Source: Fimbriimonadaceae bacterium
Lineage (GTDB): Bacteria > Armatimonadota > Fimbriimonadia > Fimbriimonadales > Fimbriimonadaceae
DNA length: 58,578 bases
NCBI GenBank assembly: GCA_025455775.1
Contig: JALOLT010000002.1
Location: 1-58,578, forward strand
Direction of reading: 5' to 3'
Shown here: positions 1 to 9,366 of the stretch, in pieces
How the letters are laid out: each line of letters opens with the position of its first letter
How positions within the stretch are numbered: position 1 is the first letter of the stretch
Position numbers and translations under genes: made by a program
The notes under the pieces: generated by a model
The model's database searches: none
Told to the model about the DNA's origin: nothing
Seen by the model: the letters and a program-made list of their open reading frames with translations, nothing else

Positions 1-1
1 G

Positions 2-694
2 ATGGAATTCAGAAAGGATCAGTGGCTTTTGCTAGGAGCTGGCTTCGTGAGCCTGCTCTTTATCCTGGTTCCTGTGCTCCGCCCCTTTGCCCTTCCCCTG
101 ATTTATCTCAACACCCACCTTCATGAGTTGGCCCATGCTCTGGCGGCCCTAGGGACAGGGGGCAGGGTCGATCACATCGCAGTATTTGCCAATGGGAGCG
201 GCGTTGCCCTCACTCTCGGAGGAATCGACTGGATCATCGCTTCGGCTGGATACCCAGGAACTGCCCTCATCGGAGCAGCTCTGATCTTGGCAGGCGGGTC
301 GGAGAAGGTTGCCAAGGGAGCCTTGATTGGCCTTGGCTCAGCCATGGCCTTGTCGCTGGTCCTGTTCGTCCGGGGCGATTGGGTCGGAATCTTAACGGCG
401 CTTGTCTGGATCGTTCTCCTTCTCGGCTTGGGTGCTATCCTCAAAGGGCCGGTGCTTATCTTTGTGATCCAATTCTTGGGCCTCCAGTTGGCCCTCACGT
501 CGTTCGAGTCCATCGCTTATCTTGTCCAGATCAGTGCCCTCACCGAGACTCGTTCCGACGCGATGAACATGGAAAAAATGACGAGAATTCCGGCAGTCGT
601 TTGGTCGGTTCTGTGGGCATTTCTGTCCTTGGCTGTCGTGGCGATGTCGCTCAAAATGAGCTGGAAAGGAGGGGTCGTTGAAAGAACAGCGTGA
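2..694 (+). CDS. M50-like (site-2-protease type) membrane zinc metallopeptidase
   Basis: A 230-residue, very hydrophobic protein beginning with ATG at the second base of the window, so its ribosome site is outside view. Several membrane helices are evident. The motif HELAH at residues 41-45 lies at the end of the first membrane segment and is the HExxH zinc site of peptidase family M50B, whose members cut substrates inside or near the membrane. A later acidic ligand is not obvious, so activity is unproven. The next gene starts inside its 3' end, suggesting coupled expression. Substrate unknown. Confidence 0.75.
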   Translation: MEFRKDQWLLLGAGFVSLLFILVPVLRPFALPLIYLNTHLHELAHALAALGTGGRVDHIAVFANGSGVALTLGGIDWIIASAGYPGTALIGAALILAGGSEKVAKGALIGLGSAMALSLVLFVRGDWVGILTALVWIVLLLGLGAILKGPVLIFVIQFLGLQLALTSFESIAYLVQISALTETRSDAMNMEKMTRIPAVVWSVLWAFLSLAVVAMSLKMSWKGGVVERTA

Positions 695-935
695 GCGCTG
701 GGGACTGCACGGAATCGTCCACGGAGGTTCCATCCTCACCTTAGTCTCTTGCCGATACCAAGTCGTGGAGTTCAGCAACAGAGAGGCTCTTTGGACTTAC
801 GAATTTGCCTCTGCCCTTATTTTAAATGGCCTCTGGTGGGGGCTATGGGGCGGGGTTGCTGGCTACTTCCTTGGCCTCGCCCTCTGGGCCTTCGTGTGTC
901 AGGTGTTCAGCTTAGCGGGATGGAGCCACGGTTAA
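678..935 (+). CDS. Small membrane protein, unknown function
   Basis: 85 residues from a TTG start that overlaps the 3' end of the M50-like gene by 17 bases. The start is supported by a strong GGAGG ribosome site a few bases upstream, inside the preceding gene. The N-terminal third is polar; residues about 40-80 are rich in Leu, Trp and Gly and could form one or two membrane helices. No family recognised. Overlap and co-orientation make it a likely partner or co-expressed neighbour of the peptidase. It converges on fhs with only 8 bases between the stops. Confidence 0.55.
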   Translation: MKEQRERWGLHGIVHGGSILTLVSCRYQVVEFSNREALWTYEFASALILNGLWWGLWGGVAGYFLGLALWAFVCQVFSLAGWSHG

Positions 936-943
936 CCCTAAAC

Positions 944-2581
944 TTAGACAAGCCCAACGATCTCCCCTGCCTCGTTTACGTCGATTGACTTGGCGGCAGG
1001 CTCTTTCCCCAGGCCAGGCATCAACAAGATGTCCCCCGCCACTGCCACTAGGAGACCAGCCCCCAAACTGGGCCGGAACTCGCGAATGTTGATCGTGAAG
1101 CCAGTTGGTGCATTTATCAAAGATGCGTCGTCACTGAAGCTGGATTGAGTTTTGGCTACGCATAAAGAGAGTCCCGCGATTCCATGTTTTTTGCACCACT
1201 TCAGGCGCCTGGCAGCTGCCTCGCTGAGCTCGTATCCTTCGCCTCCGTAAACCTTGGTCACCACCTTGTGGAGTCGCTTCTCGACAGGGTCGGCAGAAGT
1301 GTAGAGAGGTTTGAACGAGCTGGGAGTTTCGATGGCTGCCTTAACCCCCTCTGCGAGGCCCCGACAGCCCTCGCCTCCCCTGTTCCAAGGATCCGCCAAG
1401 AACGCCTCGATCCCCAAGCCCTTTGCGAAGGCTAAGATCGTATCAAGATCCTTCTTTGAGTCACTGGCAAAGCGATTCACTGCGACAACAACAGGAGGGC
1501 CATATTGCTTGAGGTGGGAAACGTGGCGACGCAGATTCTCGAGTCCAGCGGTCAAATCCCCGGATCCGTGGTGGGCAAGAGCCCGAACCGTCGCGACCAA
1601 AACAATCGCGTCTGGCCCCCGGCCCAACCTTTCGCACTTGATGTTCAGAAACTTTTCTGCCCCCAAATCCGAGGCAAAACCAGCTTCTGTCACCACGACA
1701 TCTGCCATCCCCAGTCCACACTTCGTGGCAATCAAAGAGGAACAGCCGTGAGCGATATTGGCAAAAGGGCCACCATGCACCAGAGCCGGGCCACCCTCCA
1801 TGGTCTGAACGAGATTCGGCCGAAAAGCGTCCCTCAGGAGGGCAGTCATCGCCCCGTTGGCCCCTAAATCCTTCGCCAAAATCGGCCCACCCTCGAAGTT
1901 CATCCCGATCATGATGTTGCCAAGGCGGGTTTTGAGGTCAGGCAGGGAAGTCGCGAGGCACAAAATTGCCATGACCTCACTGGCAGGCAGAACGACAAAG
2001 CCATCTTCCCGAGCGAAGCCATTGGCGGATCCCCCCAAGCCGACAATAATCTGGCGCAGGGCGCGGTCGTTCATATCGACCGTTCTGGGCCAGGTCGGAC
2101 GCCGCTTATCCGGACGTGGCTCGTGGCCGTGGTGAAGATGAGCATCGAGCATCGCGCTCAAGAGGTTGTGGGCGGCAGAAATCGCAGGGAAGTCGCCGTT
2201 GAAGAAGAGGTTGATTTCCTCCATTGGGAGAACTTGACTGTAGCCCCCGCCGCAGGCTCCCCCTTTATTACCAAAAACTGGGCCCAAGGCTGGCTCGCGA
2301 ATCGCAGGTAGAGCCTTGACCCCAATCTTCTGCAGCCCCTGGGCCAAGCCAACCGTCACTGTCGTCTTCCCCTCACCAGCTGGCGTGGGCGTAATGGCAG
2401 TGACGAGGACTAACTTTCCTTGCTTCTCGCGGGTGAGGCGATCCACCCCTTCGGTCGTTAACTTGCCCTTCGCTCTCCCCAGCGGCTCAAAATCTGTGTC
2501 GGAGAGGCCAGCCTGGGTGGCGATTTCGATAATCGGTTTCACGCTTGCCGACTGAGCGATTGAGAGGTTGGTAAGTCCCAT
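944..2581 (-). CDS. fhs: Formate--tetrahydrofolate ligase
   Basis: 545 residues from ATG at 2581; an ATG at 2596 is also possible, and the frame stays open further upstream. The enzyme joins formate to tetrahydrofolate using ATP, giving 10-formyl-THF for one-carbon metabolism. The P-loop-like motif PTPAGEGKTT near the N terminus and the following family blocks (PALGPVFGNKGGA; RALRQIIVGLGG) are diagnostic, and the length is normal for the family. It is divergent from the oxidoreductase gene across a gap of about 107 bases in which I see no riboswitch. Confidence 0.95.
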   Translation of the reverse strand: MGLTNLSIAQSASVKPIIEIATQAGLSDTDFEPLGRAKGKLTTEGVDRLTREKQGKLVLVTAITPTPAGEGKTTVTVGLAQGLQKIGVKALPAIREPALGPVFGNKGGACGGGYSQVLPMEEINLFFNGDFPAISAAHNLLSAMLDAHLHHGHEPRPDKRRPTWPRTVDMNDRALRQIIVGLGGSANGFAREDGFVVLPASEVMAILCLATSLPDLKTRLGNIMIGMNFEGGPILAKDLGANGAMTALLRDAFRPNLVQTMEGGPALVHGGPFANIAHGCSSLIATKCGLGMADVVVTEAGFASDLGAEKFLNIKCERLGRGPDAIVLVATVRALAHHGSGDLTAGLENLRRHVSHLKQYGPPVVVAVNRFASDSKKDLDTILAFAKGLGIEAFLADPWNRGGEGCRGLAEGVKAAIETPSSFKPLYTSADPVEKRLHKVVTKVYGGEGYELSEAAARRLKWCKKHGIAGLSLCVAKTQSSFSDDASLINAPTGFTINIREFRPSLGAGLLVAVAGDILLMPGLGKEPAAKSIDVNEAGEIVGLV

Positions 2582-2688
2582 GAAGAACCTGATCATACAA
2601 CCTGAGAAAAGCTGAGGGGAATTGGGGAGAAAGAGTCGCCAAGGTTTCGGGAGATCAAGGGGGGCACTTTGCCATACTAACGCTGGAA

Positions 2689-3672
2689 ATGGCTGTTCTG
2701 GTAGGAATCTTTGGCATTGCACACGTCCACGCTCCGAGCTTCGTCGGCTGTTGCCAAGCGGACGAGCGCGCTCGAGTTGTAGGAGTCTGGGACGGAAATC
2801 CCGAGAGAGGGAGAGACTTCGCCACTCCTCGAAATCTGGCTCACTTTGAAAACCAAGAGGAGCTTCTGGGCCAGGTGGACGCAGTGGTAATCTGCAGTGA
2901 GAACATCTACCACGGGGCCTTGATCGAAGTCGCAGTCAAGGCAGGCAAGCACATTCTTTGCGAAAAGCCGATCGCCGCCACCCCTGAAGAAGCGAAAAAG
3001 ATTTCCGATCTCGTGCCCAAAAGCGACAAGGTATCAATGACCTCCTTTCCCTGCCCCTTCTCGCCCACGTGGCGAGCCGCAATGGCGAGGGTGCAAGCAG
3101 GAGAAATCGGCAAGGTGGTAGCAGTCTGCGCCACGAACCAAGGAACATGCCCCTTCGGCTGGTTTGTCGAACCGGAACTGAGCGGCGGAGGAGCCATGAT
3201 TGATCACCTCGTCCATGTCACAGATCTCTTGAACAGACTCCTCGGCCCCAATCCGCTCCAGGTTCAAGCCCAGGTCGGCAATAACATCTATGGCCAAGAA
3301 TGGGAAGATACAGCGATGGTGACTGTCAGCTACGGGGGCGGTGCGTTCGCGACGATTGATTCCTCCTGGAGCAAGCCAGCGGGATACAAGACCTGGGGCA
3401 ACGTAAAGCTCAACATCGTCGGGGAGCAGGGAGTCATCGAGCTGGATCTCTTCGCTCCTGGTCTGGACTATTACTCCGACCGCCATTATCACCTGGGGGT
3501 CGGTGCCAGCCTTGATGCCCTGATGGTGGATGAATTCCTGAGTGCGATCTTGGAGGACCGGGTGCCAGAGGTAACTTTAACAGATGGTCTCCTGGCCTCG
3601 CAGGTTGCCCTGGCTGGCTATGCCTCAGTTCGGCAGGGCGGGGCGGCAGTTTCCGTCCGCTCGCTTTCTTAG
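2689..3672 (+). CDS. Gfo/Idh/MocA family NAD(P)-dependent oxidoreductase
   Basis: 327 residues from ATG 2689. The N-terminal Rossmann half starts VGIFGIAHVHAP in place of the classical GxGxxG, then carries the family motif HILCEKPIAATPEEA, with the catalytic EKP lysine, near residue 95. The C-terminal half is the alpha/beta dimerisation-substrate domain, including GGAMIDHLVHVTDLL. Enzymes of this family oxidise or reduce sugars, inositols and related compounds; the substrate cannot be told from sequence. It is transcribed divergently from fhs, and its stop faces that of tdk. Confidence 0.9.
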   Translation: MAVLVGIFGIAHVHAPSFVGCCQADERARVVGVWDGNPERGRDFATPRNLAHFENQEELLGQVDAVVICSENIYHGALIEVAVKAGKHILCEKPIAATPEEAKKISDLVPKSDKVSMTSFPCPFSPTWRAAMARVQAGEIGKVVAVCATNQGTCPFGWFVEPELSGGGAMIDHLVHVTDLLNRLLGPNPLQVQAQVGNNIYGQEWEDTAMVTVSYGGGAFATIDSSWSKPAGYKTWGNVKLNIVGEQGVIELDLFAPGLDYYSDRHYHLGVGASLDALMVDEFLSAILEDRVPEVTLTDGLLASQVALAGYASVRQGGAAVSVRSLS

Positions 3673-3716
3673 GTTGTATTCTGAGGGCTTTTTTGCAGCT
3701 TGCGCCAGGGCTTGCC

Positions 3717-4313
3717 CTAGGGGGAACTTTTTGGCTTCCGACGCTGGCCCCGGAGCACAACGTGACAGTTGCGACACCTGGCCTCGTAGCTCTCAGTGGC
3801 TCCGATCAGTATGATAGGGTCGTCCCAGTGGGCAGGTTTGCCATCGATGATCCGTTGGGTGTGGCTGGCAGGCTCGCCGCACTGAACACAAATCGCCCTT
3901 AGCTTCACGATCTCATCGGCAACGGCAAGCAGCATTGGCATCGGGCCAAAAGGCACTCGTCGAAAATCCTGATCCAAACCAGCGGCAATGACCTCTTTCC
4001 CAGAGTCTGCAAGGCCTACCAATATCTCGACGATCGAGGAGTCAAAGAACTGAACCTCCTCCACCAAAATCACCTCCGTTTCTGGCCTGATGGCTTCCAA
4101 GAGATCAGGGGTGCTTTTGACCGGAACAGCCTCGTGTTTCACCCCCATGTGGGTCACGACTGCCTCGGAATCGTAGCGGTTATCAACGGCTGGCTTGAAA
4201 ACTTGCACCTTTTTCTTGGCGAAAAGGGCACGGCGAGCCCTGCGAATGATCTCCTCGCTTTTGCCGGCATACATTGATCCACAGACCACGGCCAAATGCC
4301 CCCTTTTCTTCAC
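3717..4313 (-). CDS. tdk: Thymidine kinase
   Basis: 198 residues. Phosphorylates thymidine to dTMP in the salvage pathway. The Walker A loop ([10 protein letters not shown]) lies at residues 12-21, the Walker B/lasso region at [10 protein letters not shown], and a four-cysteine zinc site at CVQC and CRNC, all typical of type II thymidine kinase; length is usual. The start codon overlaps the stop of the upstream FmdB-like gene by 4 bases, so the two are translationally coupled. The last gene of the minus-strand run that begins with the TPR/OGT-like protein. Confidence 0.95.
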   Translation of the reverse strand: MKKRGHLAVVCGSMYAGKSEEIIRRARRALFAKKKVQVFKPAVDNRYDSEAVVTHMGVKHEAVPVKSTPDLLEAIRPETEVILVEEVQFFDSSIVEILVGLADSGKEVIAAGLDQDFRRVPFGPMPMLLAVADEIVKLRAICVQCGEPASHTQRIIDGKPAHWDDPIILIGATESYEARCRNCHVVLRGQRRKPKSSP

Positions 4314-4636
4314 TCAGAATCTCCCGGGTTCTCCATGTCTGTTTCGAACATCTCTTCCATTTCGTCACTCAAGTCGTCGTCCATTGCCTTGCCAAGCTCT
4401 CTCATGAGCCCCCTCATTTCCGCACTCGTTTCTGGGTCAGATCTGTGCTCTAGGTTATCGGCAATCTCATCGATTCGTGTGTCTTCACTCCGACCCCGAC
4501 GGAATCGACTCACCAAGCGGCGAATCTCTTTGCTCCCACATGAGGGGCAAACTTCATCGTCTGGCTTCGCAACCACCCCGATCAGGAGCGTGAACTTCGT
4601 TTGGCAGGCACTGCACCGATACTCGTAAAGAGGCAT
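4310..4636 (-). CDS. FmdB family zinc-ribbon protein
   Basis: 108 residues from ATG 4636, chosen because MPLYEYRC is the canonical FmdB N terminus; the frame is open further upstream but that part overlaps the preceding gene. CSAC and CPSC form a zinc ribbon in the first 40 residues; the C-terminal half is acidic and Met-rich. Described for the family: putative regulatory proteins without a settled role. Lies between the OGT-like gene (16-base gap) and tdk (4-base overlap). Confidence 0.85.
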   Translation of the reverse strand: MPLYEYRCSACQTKFTLLIGVVAKPDDEVCPSCGSKEIRRLVSRFRRGRSEDTRIDEIADNLEHRSDPETSAEMRGLMRELGKAMDDDLSDEMEEMFETDMENPGDSE

Positions 4637-4652
4637 AAACCGACTTACAAGA

Positions 4653-6380
4653 TTACCGGTTAGAGAGACAAAACTCTTCCCAGGCTTGCCGAATCGCCAG
4701 TCCGAACCTCTCTGCGTACCCTTCCCCATCGCAAAGGGGGCTCGCCAAGAAGTTCGCTTGCTCATCCTTTTTCTCCTGGAGACGAGCGACGAGGCCTTCG
4801 ACAGCAGCTAAAAATTCGTCCTGGTTTCTTGCGGCACGCTCAGGGTGACCCAGGCTTGTATTGATGGTGAGCCCTACTCTAGCGTGGTGGATCTCGCCCA
4901 CCAAACAAACGGTTGGTACTCCCATCTGGGCGAACTCGAGGGTGGTTGTCGTTCCATGGTAGGGAAAGGTATCGAGACAGATATCGACTTTGTTCGCCAT
5001 CGCCAGGTGGTCGCGGTAGGTGGTTGTGTGGGTGTGGATGTCCACTCGTCCTCTTTTAACCCCTCGGCTTTCGAGATCGCTCAGGAGAGACTCCTTCACG
5101 GCAAAATCGCTAAACGACTGGGACTTGAGCAGCAACCGTGACTCTGGAAACTGGCCAAGAACCCTTGCCCAAAGCGAAAGGGTTGCTGGGGTGATTTTGC
5201 TCAGGACACTAAATGACCCGAAGGTCAGGCAGGTTGCCTCGCGCTTTAGAGGGATGTCGAGATGCCTTGGGGCGAAGCACATGAAAGGGGACTCGAGGGA
5301 GAGGGGCTTTTCAGAAATGGTGCGACCGGCTATCTCTTGGGGGTCGGTCAAGTCGTCCACGAGGCGGTAGTCCATGGCAGCCACACCTGTCGTCGCAGGG
5401 TAGCCAATCATCGTGATCTGAATCGGGGCTAGGCGGGTCGCGAAATCCCACAACCTGCCTCCCAGTGTGTGACCGGAAAGGTCGATGGCGATGTCCACCT
5501 TATCTTTCAGCAGCGATTCCCGAAGCTCACTGTGGCTATCAAGCGTCACATTCCGCCACTTTTGGCAGAGGTCTCTGATCTCCTGCGTTACAGAATCTTC
5601 GACCAAGGAGCAGCTGTAGCAAATGACCTCGAACTCGGCTCGATCGAGGTGCTCGAAGAGGGGCTTGGCAAGGCGCATGACTGAATGGTCGCGATAGTCA
5701 CCAGAAAGGAAGGCCAAGCGGAGCTTTCGGTGAGGTGATTTGTTCACGAAAAAGGAGTTCCTTTCCCGTGGAATCAAGTGCCGAAAGACCAGTCGGTGGT
5801 GATTGAGAATCTCCTCCGGGGAGACTTTATCGCTGTAGAGCATCGGCCACACAAAGGCACTTAGAAGCTCGAAGTTTCCTTGCTGATCTAGGGCAGCTTC
5901 CCTCAAAACCTCCAGTGCCTCGTCAACTCTTCTCATCAGAACAAGGACCCTGCTCAGATTGATCGGCGCGTAGGGCCCGGGGGAACCCAATTCAATGGAA
6001 CGCCTTAGGGCTGTCTCAGCTTCTGACAACTTGCCGGCTTGAAGCAGGGCGACACCATATCCATTCCAGGTCTCGCCGTCCTCTGGCTTGATTTCGATCG
6101 CCTTTTGGTAGGCTCCTAAGCTCTCGTCACTGCGTCCGAGTTGGGATAGGGCGGAGCCTAGATTCGCCAGCAGCCCAACATCATCTGGCACCAGGGAGAG
6201 GGCTTTGTGGCATAGATCAATACACTCCCCCAGCTTTCCCAGCTTCAACTTAACCGGAATGAGAACGCTGAGGGCGAGGAGACTGTCTGGCTCGGCCTTC
6301 AGACGTTGGGTTCCCAACTCTTCCCCCCGCTTTGGATCCGATTCCCACTGGAGCTCTTGGAGCAGGTCGCGATCAGCCAT
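4653..6380 (-). CDS. TPR repeat protein with O-GlcNAc transferase-like (SPINDLY/OGT) domain
   Basis: 575 residues. Residues about 20-190 are tetratricopeptide repeats (for example LLANLGSALSQLGRSDESLGAYQKAI). Residues about 215-570 match the glycosyltransferase 41 catalytic domain: LAFLSGDYRDHSV, DIAIDLSGHT, QITMIGYPATTG, the FGSFSVLSKITPATLSLW block and DTFPYHGTTTTLEFAQMGVP. Such proteins transfer a sugar (GlcNAc in eukaryotes; often undefined in bacteria) to Ser/Thr or to other acceptors. Single-protein architecture is complete. Its promoter region abuts rnpB, transcribed the other way. Confidence 0.9.
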   Translation of the reverse strand: MADRDLLQELQWESDPKRGEELGTQRLKAEPDSLLALSVLIPVKLKLGKLGECIDLCHKALSLVPDDVGLLANLGSALSQLGRSDESLGAYQKAIEIKPEDGETWNGYGVALLQAGKLSEAETALRRSIELGSPGPYAPINLSRVLVLMRRVDEALEVLREAALDQQGNFELLSAFVWPMLYSDKVSPEEILNHHRLVFRHLIPRERNSFFVNKSPHRKLRLAFLSGDYRDHSVMRLAKPLFEHLDRAEFEVICYSCSLVEDSVTQEIRDLCQKWRNVTLDSHSELRESLLKDKVDIAIDLSGHTLGGRLWDFATRLAPIQITMIGYPATTGVAAMDYRLVDDLTDPQEIAGRTISEKPLSLESPFMCFAPRHLDIPLKREATCLTFGSFSVLSKITPATLSLWARVLGQFPESRLLLKSQSFSDFAVKESLLSDLESRGVKRGRVDIHTHTTTYRDHLAMANKVDICLDTFPYHGTTTTLEFAQMGVPTVCLVGEIHHARVGLTINTSLGHPERAARNQDEFLAAVEGLVARLQEKKDEQANFLASPLCDGEGYAERFGLAIRQAWEEFCLSNR

Positions 6381-6422
6381 TTTCGTATGCTACCTAGCGA
6401 GATCGGGAGTACACTTTCGAAC

Positions 6423-6747
<325 letters not shown>

Positions 6748-6797
6748 ACCTCCCAAACTTCAGCACATCAAGGCTGGTTCTCGTCATAATTGGGGCG

Positions 6798-7406
6798 ATG
6801 ACGAACGTTGCGCAAGTGTGGGACGAAGCACTCCCAGAAATCATGAAGGGAGTGACTGGCGTGGGCGTCTGGACTGCCCTGAAAGCAGCCAAGCCGATCG
6901 TCTTTGAAGAAGGCGTCTTTGTCTTGGGGCTCGATTCTCACGAGTCTGAGCTGGCCGGCCATTTGCGCTTGCCCCATTCTCGGCAAACGGTCGAGACAGT
7001 AACTGCCCGCCACCTGAATTCGCGCGTCACGCTCCGGATCATCAATGGCACGACTCTGCACGACTGGCAGACAGAAAAGAAGCGAGACGAAGAAAAGCGA
7101 AAACTCCAAGAACAAGCTGTCGCCCGCCAAAGAGCCGAGATCGCAGCCGGGAAGTCTTGGGACACAGTTTATGAGCAGCTCAGCCGCGAATATGCGGCCT
7201 TGCCGAATCGCTCTCTTCCCCAGAACCGGGCAAGATTCTTTATGCAAGCGGTCCAAATTGTGGCTGACGCCCTTCTGGAAACACCGATCACTGATGATCT
7301 CGCAGAACGGCAATATGCAAGGTGCTTGGAGCGAATTTCGCAGTATTGTGAGATTCCAAGCGTTTTTGTCGCTCTCAAGGTGCTCGAAAAGAGCTTCGAA
7401 GGCTAG
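6798..7406 (+). CDS. Protein with DnaA domain I-like N terminus, unknown function
   Basis: 202 residues. Residues 1-80 resemble the protein-interaction domain I of DnaA: an early Trp (VWDEALPEI), then VWTALKAAKPIVFEEGVFVLGL and a C-terminal RVTLRIING strand. No AAA+ or DNA-binding domain follows. Residues about 85-125 are a charged probable coiled coil (EKKRDEEKRKLQEQ), and the rest is helical. The role may be as a DnaA- or helicase-interacting factor; this is inferred from weak similarity. It is followed directly, without a gap, by the MBL hydrolase gene. Confidence 0.6.
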   Translation: MTNVAQVWDEALPEIMKGVTGVGVWTALKAAKPIVFEEGVFVLGLDSHESELAGHLRLPHSRQTVETVTARHLNSRVTLRIINGTTLHDWQTEKKRDEEKRKLQEQAVARQRAEIAAGKSWDTVYEQLSREYAALPNRSLPQNRARFFMQAVQIVADALLETPITDDLAERQYARCLERISQYCEIPSVFVALKVLEKSFEG

Positions 7407-8174
7407 ATGCATCAGCCTTACCTTTTGATCCTGGGTTCCGGCACCAGCAATGGGGTGCCAACCCTGGGGAAGGCTTACCCTCCAGACTTTCTGGCAGACC
7501 AACGCAACCACCGCACCAGAAGCTCATGCCTCCTGGCTGGGCCGGGGGGGAATATCCTTGTTGATGCTGGGCCAGACATGAGACACCAGCTATTGCGCGA
7601 AGGGATTCTGGATGTGGAGTCTGTGATCATCACCCACACCCACGCAGACCACATCATGGGCCTCGATGATATCCGGGCTTTTTGCCTGAAATATCAAAAA
7701 CCAATCCCTGTCTACGCGTCACCAGAATCTCAGGCGGACATCGAGCGCATCTTTCCCTATGCTTTTGCTGAGTCCCGCCCAGGGATTTGGGTACCGAGGC
7801 TTGAGTTTCGAGAGATCCGCCCCCAGCTCGCAGTCGCTGGCCTCACCATCCACACGTTTTTCGTCGACCACGGATCCTTGCCCTGCCTCGCTTTTCGAGT
7901 CAACGACGTGGCTTACCTCACTGACGTCAGCCATATCCCAGAGGGCGTGATGCCTGCCTTGAGGGGCCTCAAGACTCTCGTGCTCGATGCAGTTCGGTTT
8001 CGGCCCCACCCAAACCACTTCCATTTTGAAAAGGCTCTGGAGGTGGCGGAAGAGATCGGAGCAGAAACCACCTACCTGACCCATCTGAGCGACGACTACC
8101 ACCACCCTGTGACCGAAGCAACTCTCCCGAAGGGCATAAAACTCGCATTTGATGGACTTAACATCCAACTTTAA
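7407..8174 (+). CDS. MBL-fold metal-dependent hydrolase (PhnP-like)
   Basis: 255 residues; ATG follows the stop of the preceding gene immediately. The opening LILGSGTSNGVP and the metal motif THTHADHIMGLDD (HxHxDH, residues about 76-81) identify a metallo-beta-lactamase fold of the PhnP/RNase Z-like branch. Further ligands appear at FFVDHGS, DVSH and TYLTHLSDDYHH. Members hydrolyse cyclic phosphodiesters, but the substrate here is not known. Complete and of normal length. A roughly 80-base gap separates it from the next gene. Confidence 0.88.
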   Translation: MHQPYLLILGSGTSNGVPTLGKAYPPDFLADQRNHRTRSSCLLAGPGGNILVDAGPDMRHQLLREGILDVESVIITHTHADHIMGLDDIRAFCLKYQKPIPVYASPESQADIERIFPYAFAESRPGIWVPRLEFREIRPQLAVAGLTIHTFFVDHGSLPCLAFRVNDVAYLTDVSHIPEGVMPALRGLKTLVLDAVRFRPHPNHFHFEKALEVAEEIGAETTYLTHLSDDYHHPVTEATLPKGIKLAFDGLNIQL

Positions 8175-8253
8175 CCTTTTGTTCGCAAAAACCTAACGCT
8201 ATTTCGCAAGTTTGCCCTAATGTAATGAGCCATACTGACCCAGGATATTTACT

Positions 8254-8526
8254 GTGGCGACCAATTCTTCTGGCCAGATTGGCTCTGGATTACCCAAGCT
8301 AGCAGCTGGAACTTTGGCGCTCGTCGCTTTGGGTGCAAGTGTTCTCTCGGACGCAGACCCGGTTGTGACAATGGTGAGAGGCGCAGCAGCCTTTGTCATT
8401 GGGCACCTGGTCGGTTCGATCATCGTCGTCCTGCTGAATCAGCCGCAGAAGAGCGTTCAGCTAGAAGTCGTTGAAGGCCGAGAGGCTCAGAACACAGACC
8501 CCCCCGAGCACGGGCAAGCCGCTTGA
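8254..8526 (+). CDS. Small membrane protein upstream of sigma factor, unknown
   Basis: 90 residues from a GTG start. Residues about 13-32 and 40-60 are hydrophobic and probably form two membrane helices; the tail is acidic and soluble. No family recognised. It is 25 bases upstream of the WhiG/FliA-type sigma gene and in the same direction, so the two are probably one transcript. It might be a membrane partner of the sigma factor, but this rests only on position. Confidence 0.6.
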   Translation: MATNSSGQIGSGLPKLAAGTLALVALGASVLSDADPVVTMVRGAAAFVIGHLVGSIIVVLLNQPQKSVQLEVVEGREAQNTDPPEHGQAA

Positions 8527-8551
8527 TATTCCTGGCAACGAGGTTTTTTGA

Positions 8552-9337
8552 ATGCCCCTGTCTCCTGAACACTTGCAACGCACTTGGATCGACTACAAAG
8601 TCTATAAGAGCCAAGAATCCCGGGTGGAACTTATAAACCACTACTCCTATTTGGTGAAGATTACAGCAGGGAGGCTTGTTACCAGTGTGCCAGGAGGTCT
8701 CGACCGAGAAGACTTGGTGAGCGCCGGCGTCATCGGCCTCATCAAAAGCGTTGACCAATATGATCCCACTCGCGACGTCAAGTTCGAAACTTATGCCATC
8801 GCCCTAATCCGGGGTGCAATCCTCGAAATGCTTCGCGATGAAGATTGGGTGCCCCGCTCCATTCGTGAAAAGCTGAAAGCTCTGGATCGAGCCACGCAAA
8901 AACTTGAAACTCAGCTTGGCAAACCTCCCGCTGTTCGCGAACTAGCTGATTACATGGGATTGAGCGAACAAGAGGTGGGAGAGCTCCAAGTGAGAATGGG
9001 ACGCACCAACGTCTACAGTCTGGACGACATCGTGGGAGGGGGCTCGAGCGATGGCGACGATCACATCCATTTCATCGAGATGATCGTGGATCACGATTCA
9101 AGTCCCGGAGATGAAGTCGAAGGAAAAGAATTGAGGCGAATCCTTGCAGGAGGCGTGGATCGACTGCCAGAGCGCGAAAGACTGGTCATCGCCCTCTACT
9201 ACTTCGAAGGTTTGACCTTTAAAGAGATTGGCAAGGTTTTGGGTGTCAGTGAAAGCCGGGTCTACCAGCTCCACACCCAAGCAGTCGGACGACTTCGAAA
9301 TTTCCTACGAGAGGAGGGTGCCACTCAAGTGGCATAA
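8552..9337 (+). CDS. RNA polymerase sigma factor, FliA/WhiG family (sigma-28 type)
   Basis: 261 residues. Region 2 (LVKITAGRLVTSVPGGLDREDLVSAG, then FETYAIALIRGAILEMLRDEDWVPRSIR), region 3 and region 4 (LPERERLVIALYYFEGLTFKEIGKVLGVSESRVYQLHTQAV) are all present in the order of group 3 sigma factors. FliA controls flagellar genes and WhiG controls sporulation in actinobacteria; no flagellar gene occurs in this window, so the regulon is unknown. GAGG lies 8 bases before the ATG. No anti-sigma (FlgM) gene is recognised, though the two small neighbours (8254 and 9367) are uncharacterised. Confidence 0.92.
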   Translation: MPLSPEHLQRTWIDYKVYKSQESRVELINHYSYLVKITAGRLVTSVPGGLDREDLVSAGVIGLIKSVDQYDPTRDVKFETYAIALIRGAILEMLRDEDWVPRSIREKLKALDRATQKLETQLGKPPAVRELADYMGLSEQEVGELQVRMGRTNVYSLDDIVGGGSSDGDDHIHFIEMIVDHDSSPGDEVEGKELRRILAGGVDRLPERERLVIALYYFEGLTFKEIGKVLGVSESRVYQLHTQAVGRLRNFLREEGATQVA

Positions 9338-9366
9338 CCTGCAAAGGACGCCAAGGAGGTTCCACG

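Noticed and set aside
2582-2688. THF riboswitch upstream of fhs
   Set aside because: The 107-base divergent gap shows no recognisable THF aptamer core.
3685-3735. Terminator between the oxidoreductase and tdk genes
   Set aside because: AGGGC/GCCCT with a 2-base loop and a delayed T5 run is too weak to call as a terminator.
6768-7511. A 247-codon minus-strand frame opposite the DnaA domain I-like gene
   Set aside because: Plus-strand gene has a family-like N terminus and abuts the MBL gene without gap; the opposite frame looks like a codon-bias shadow.
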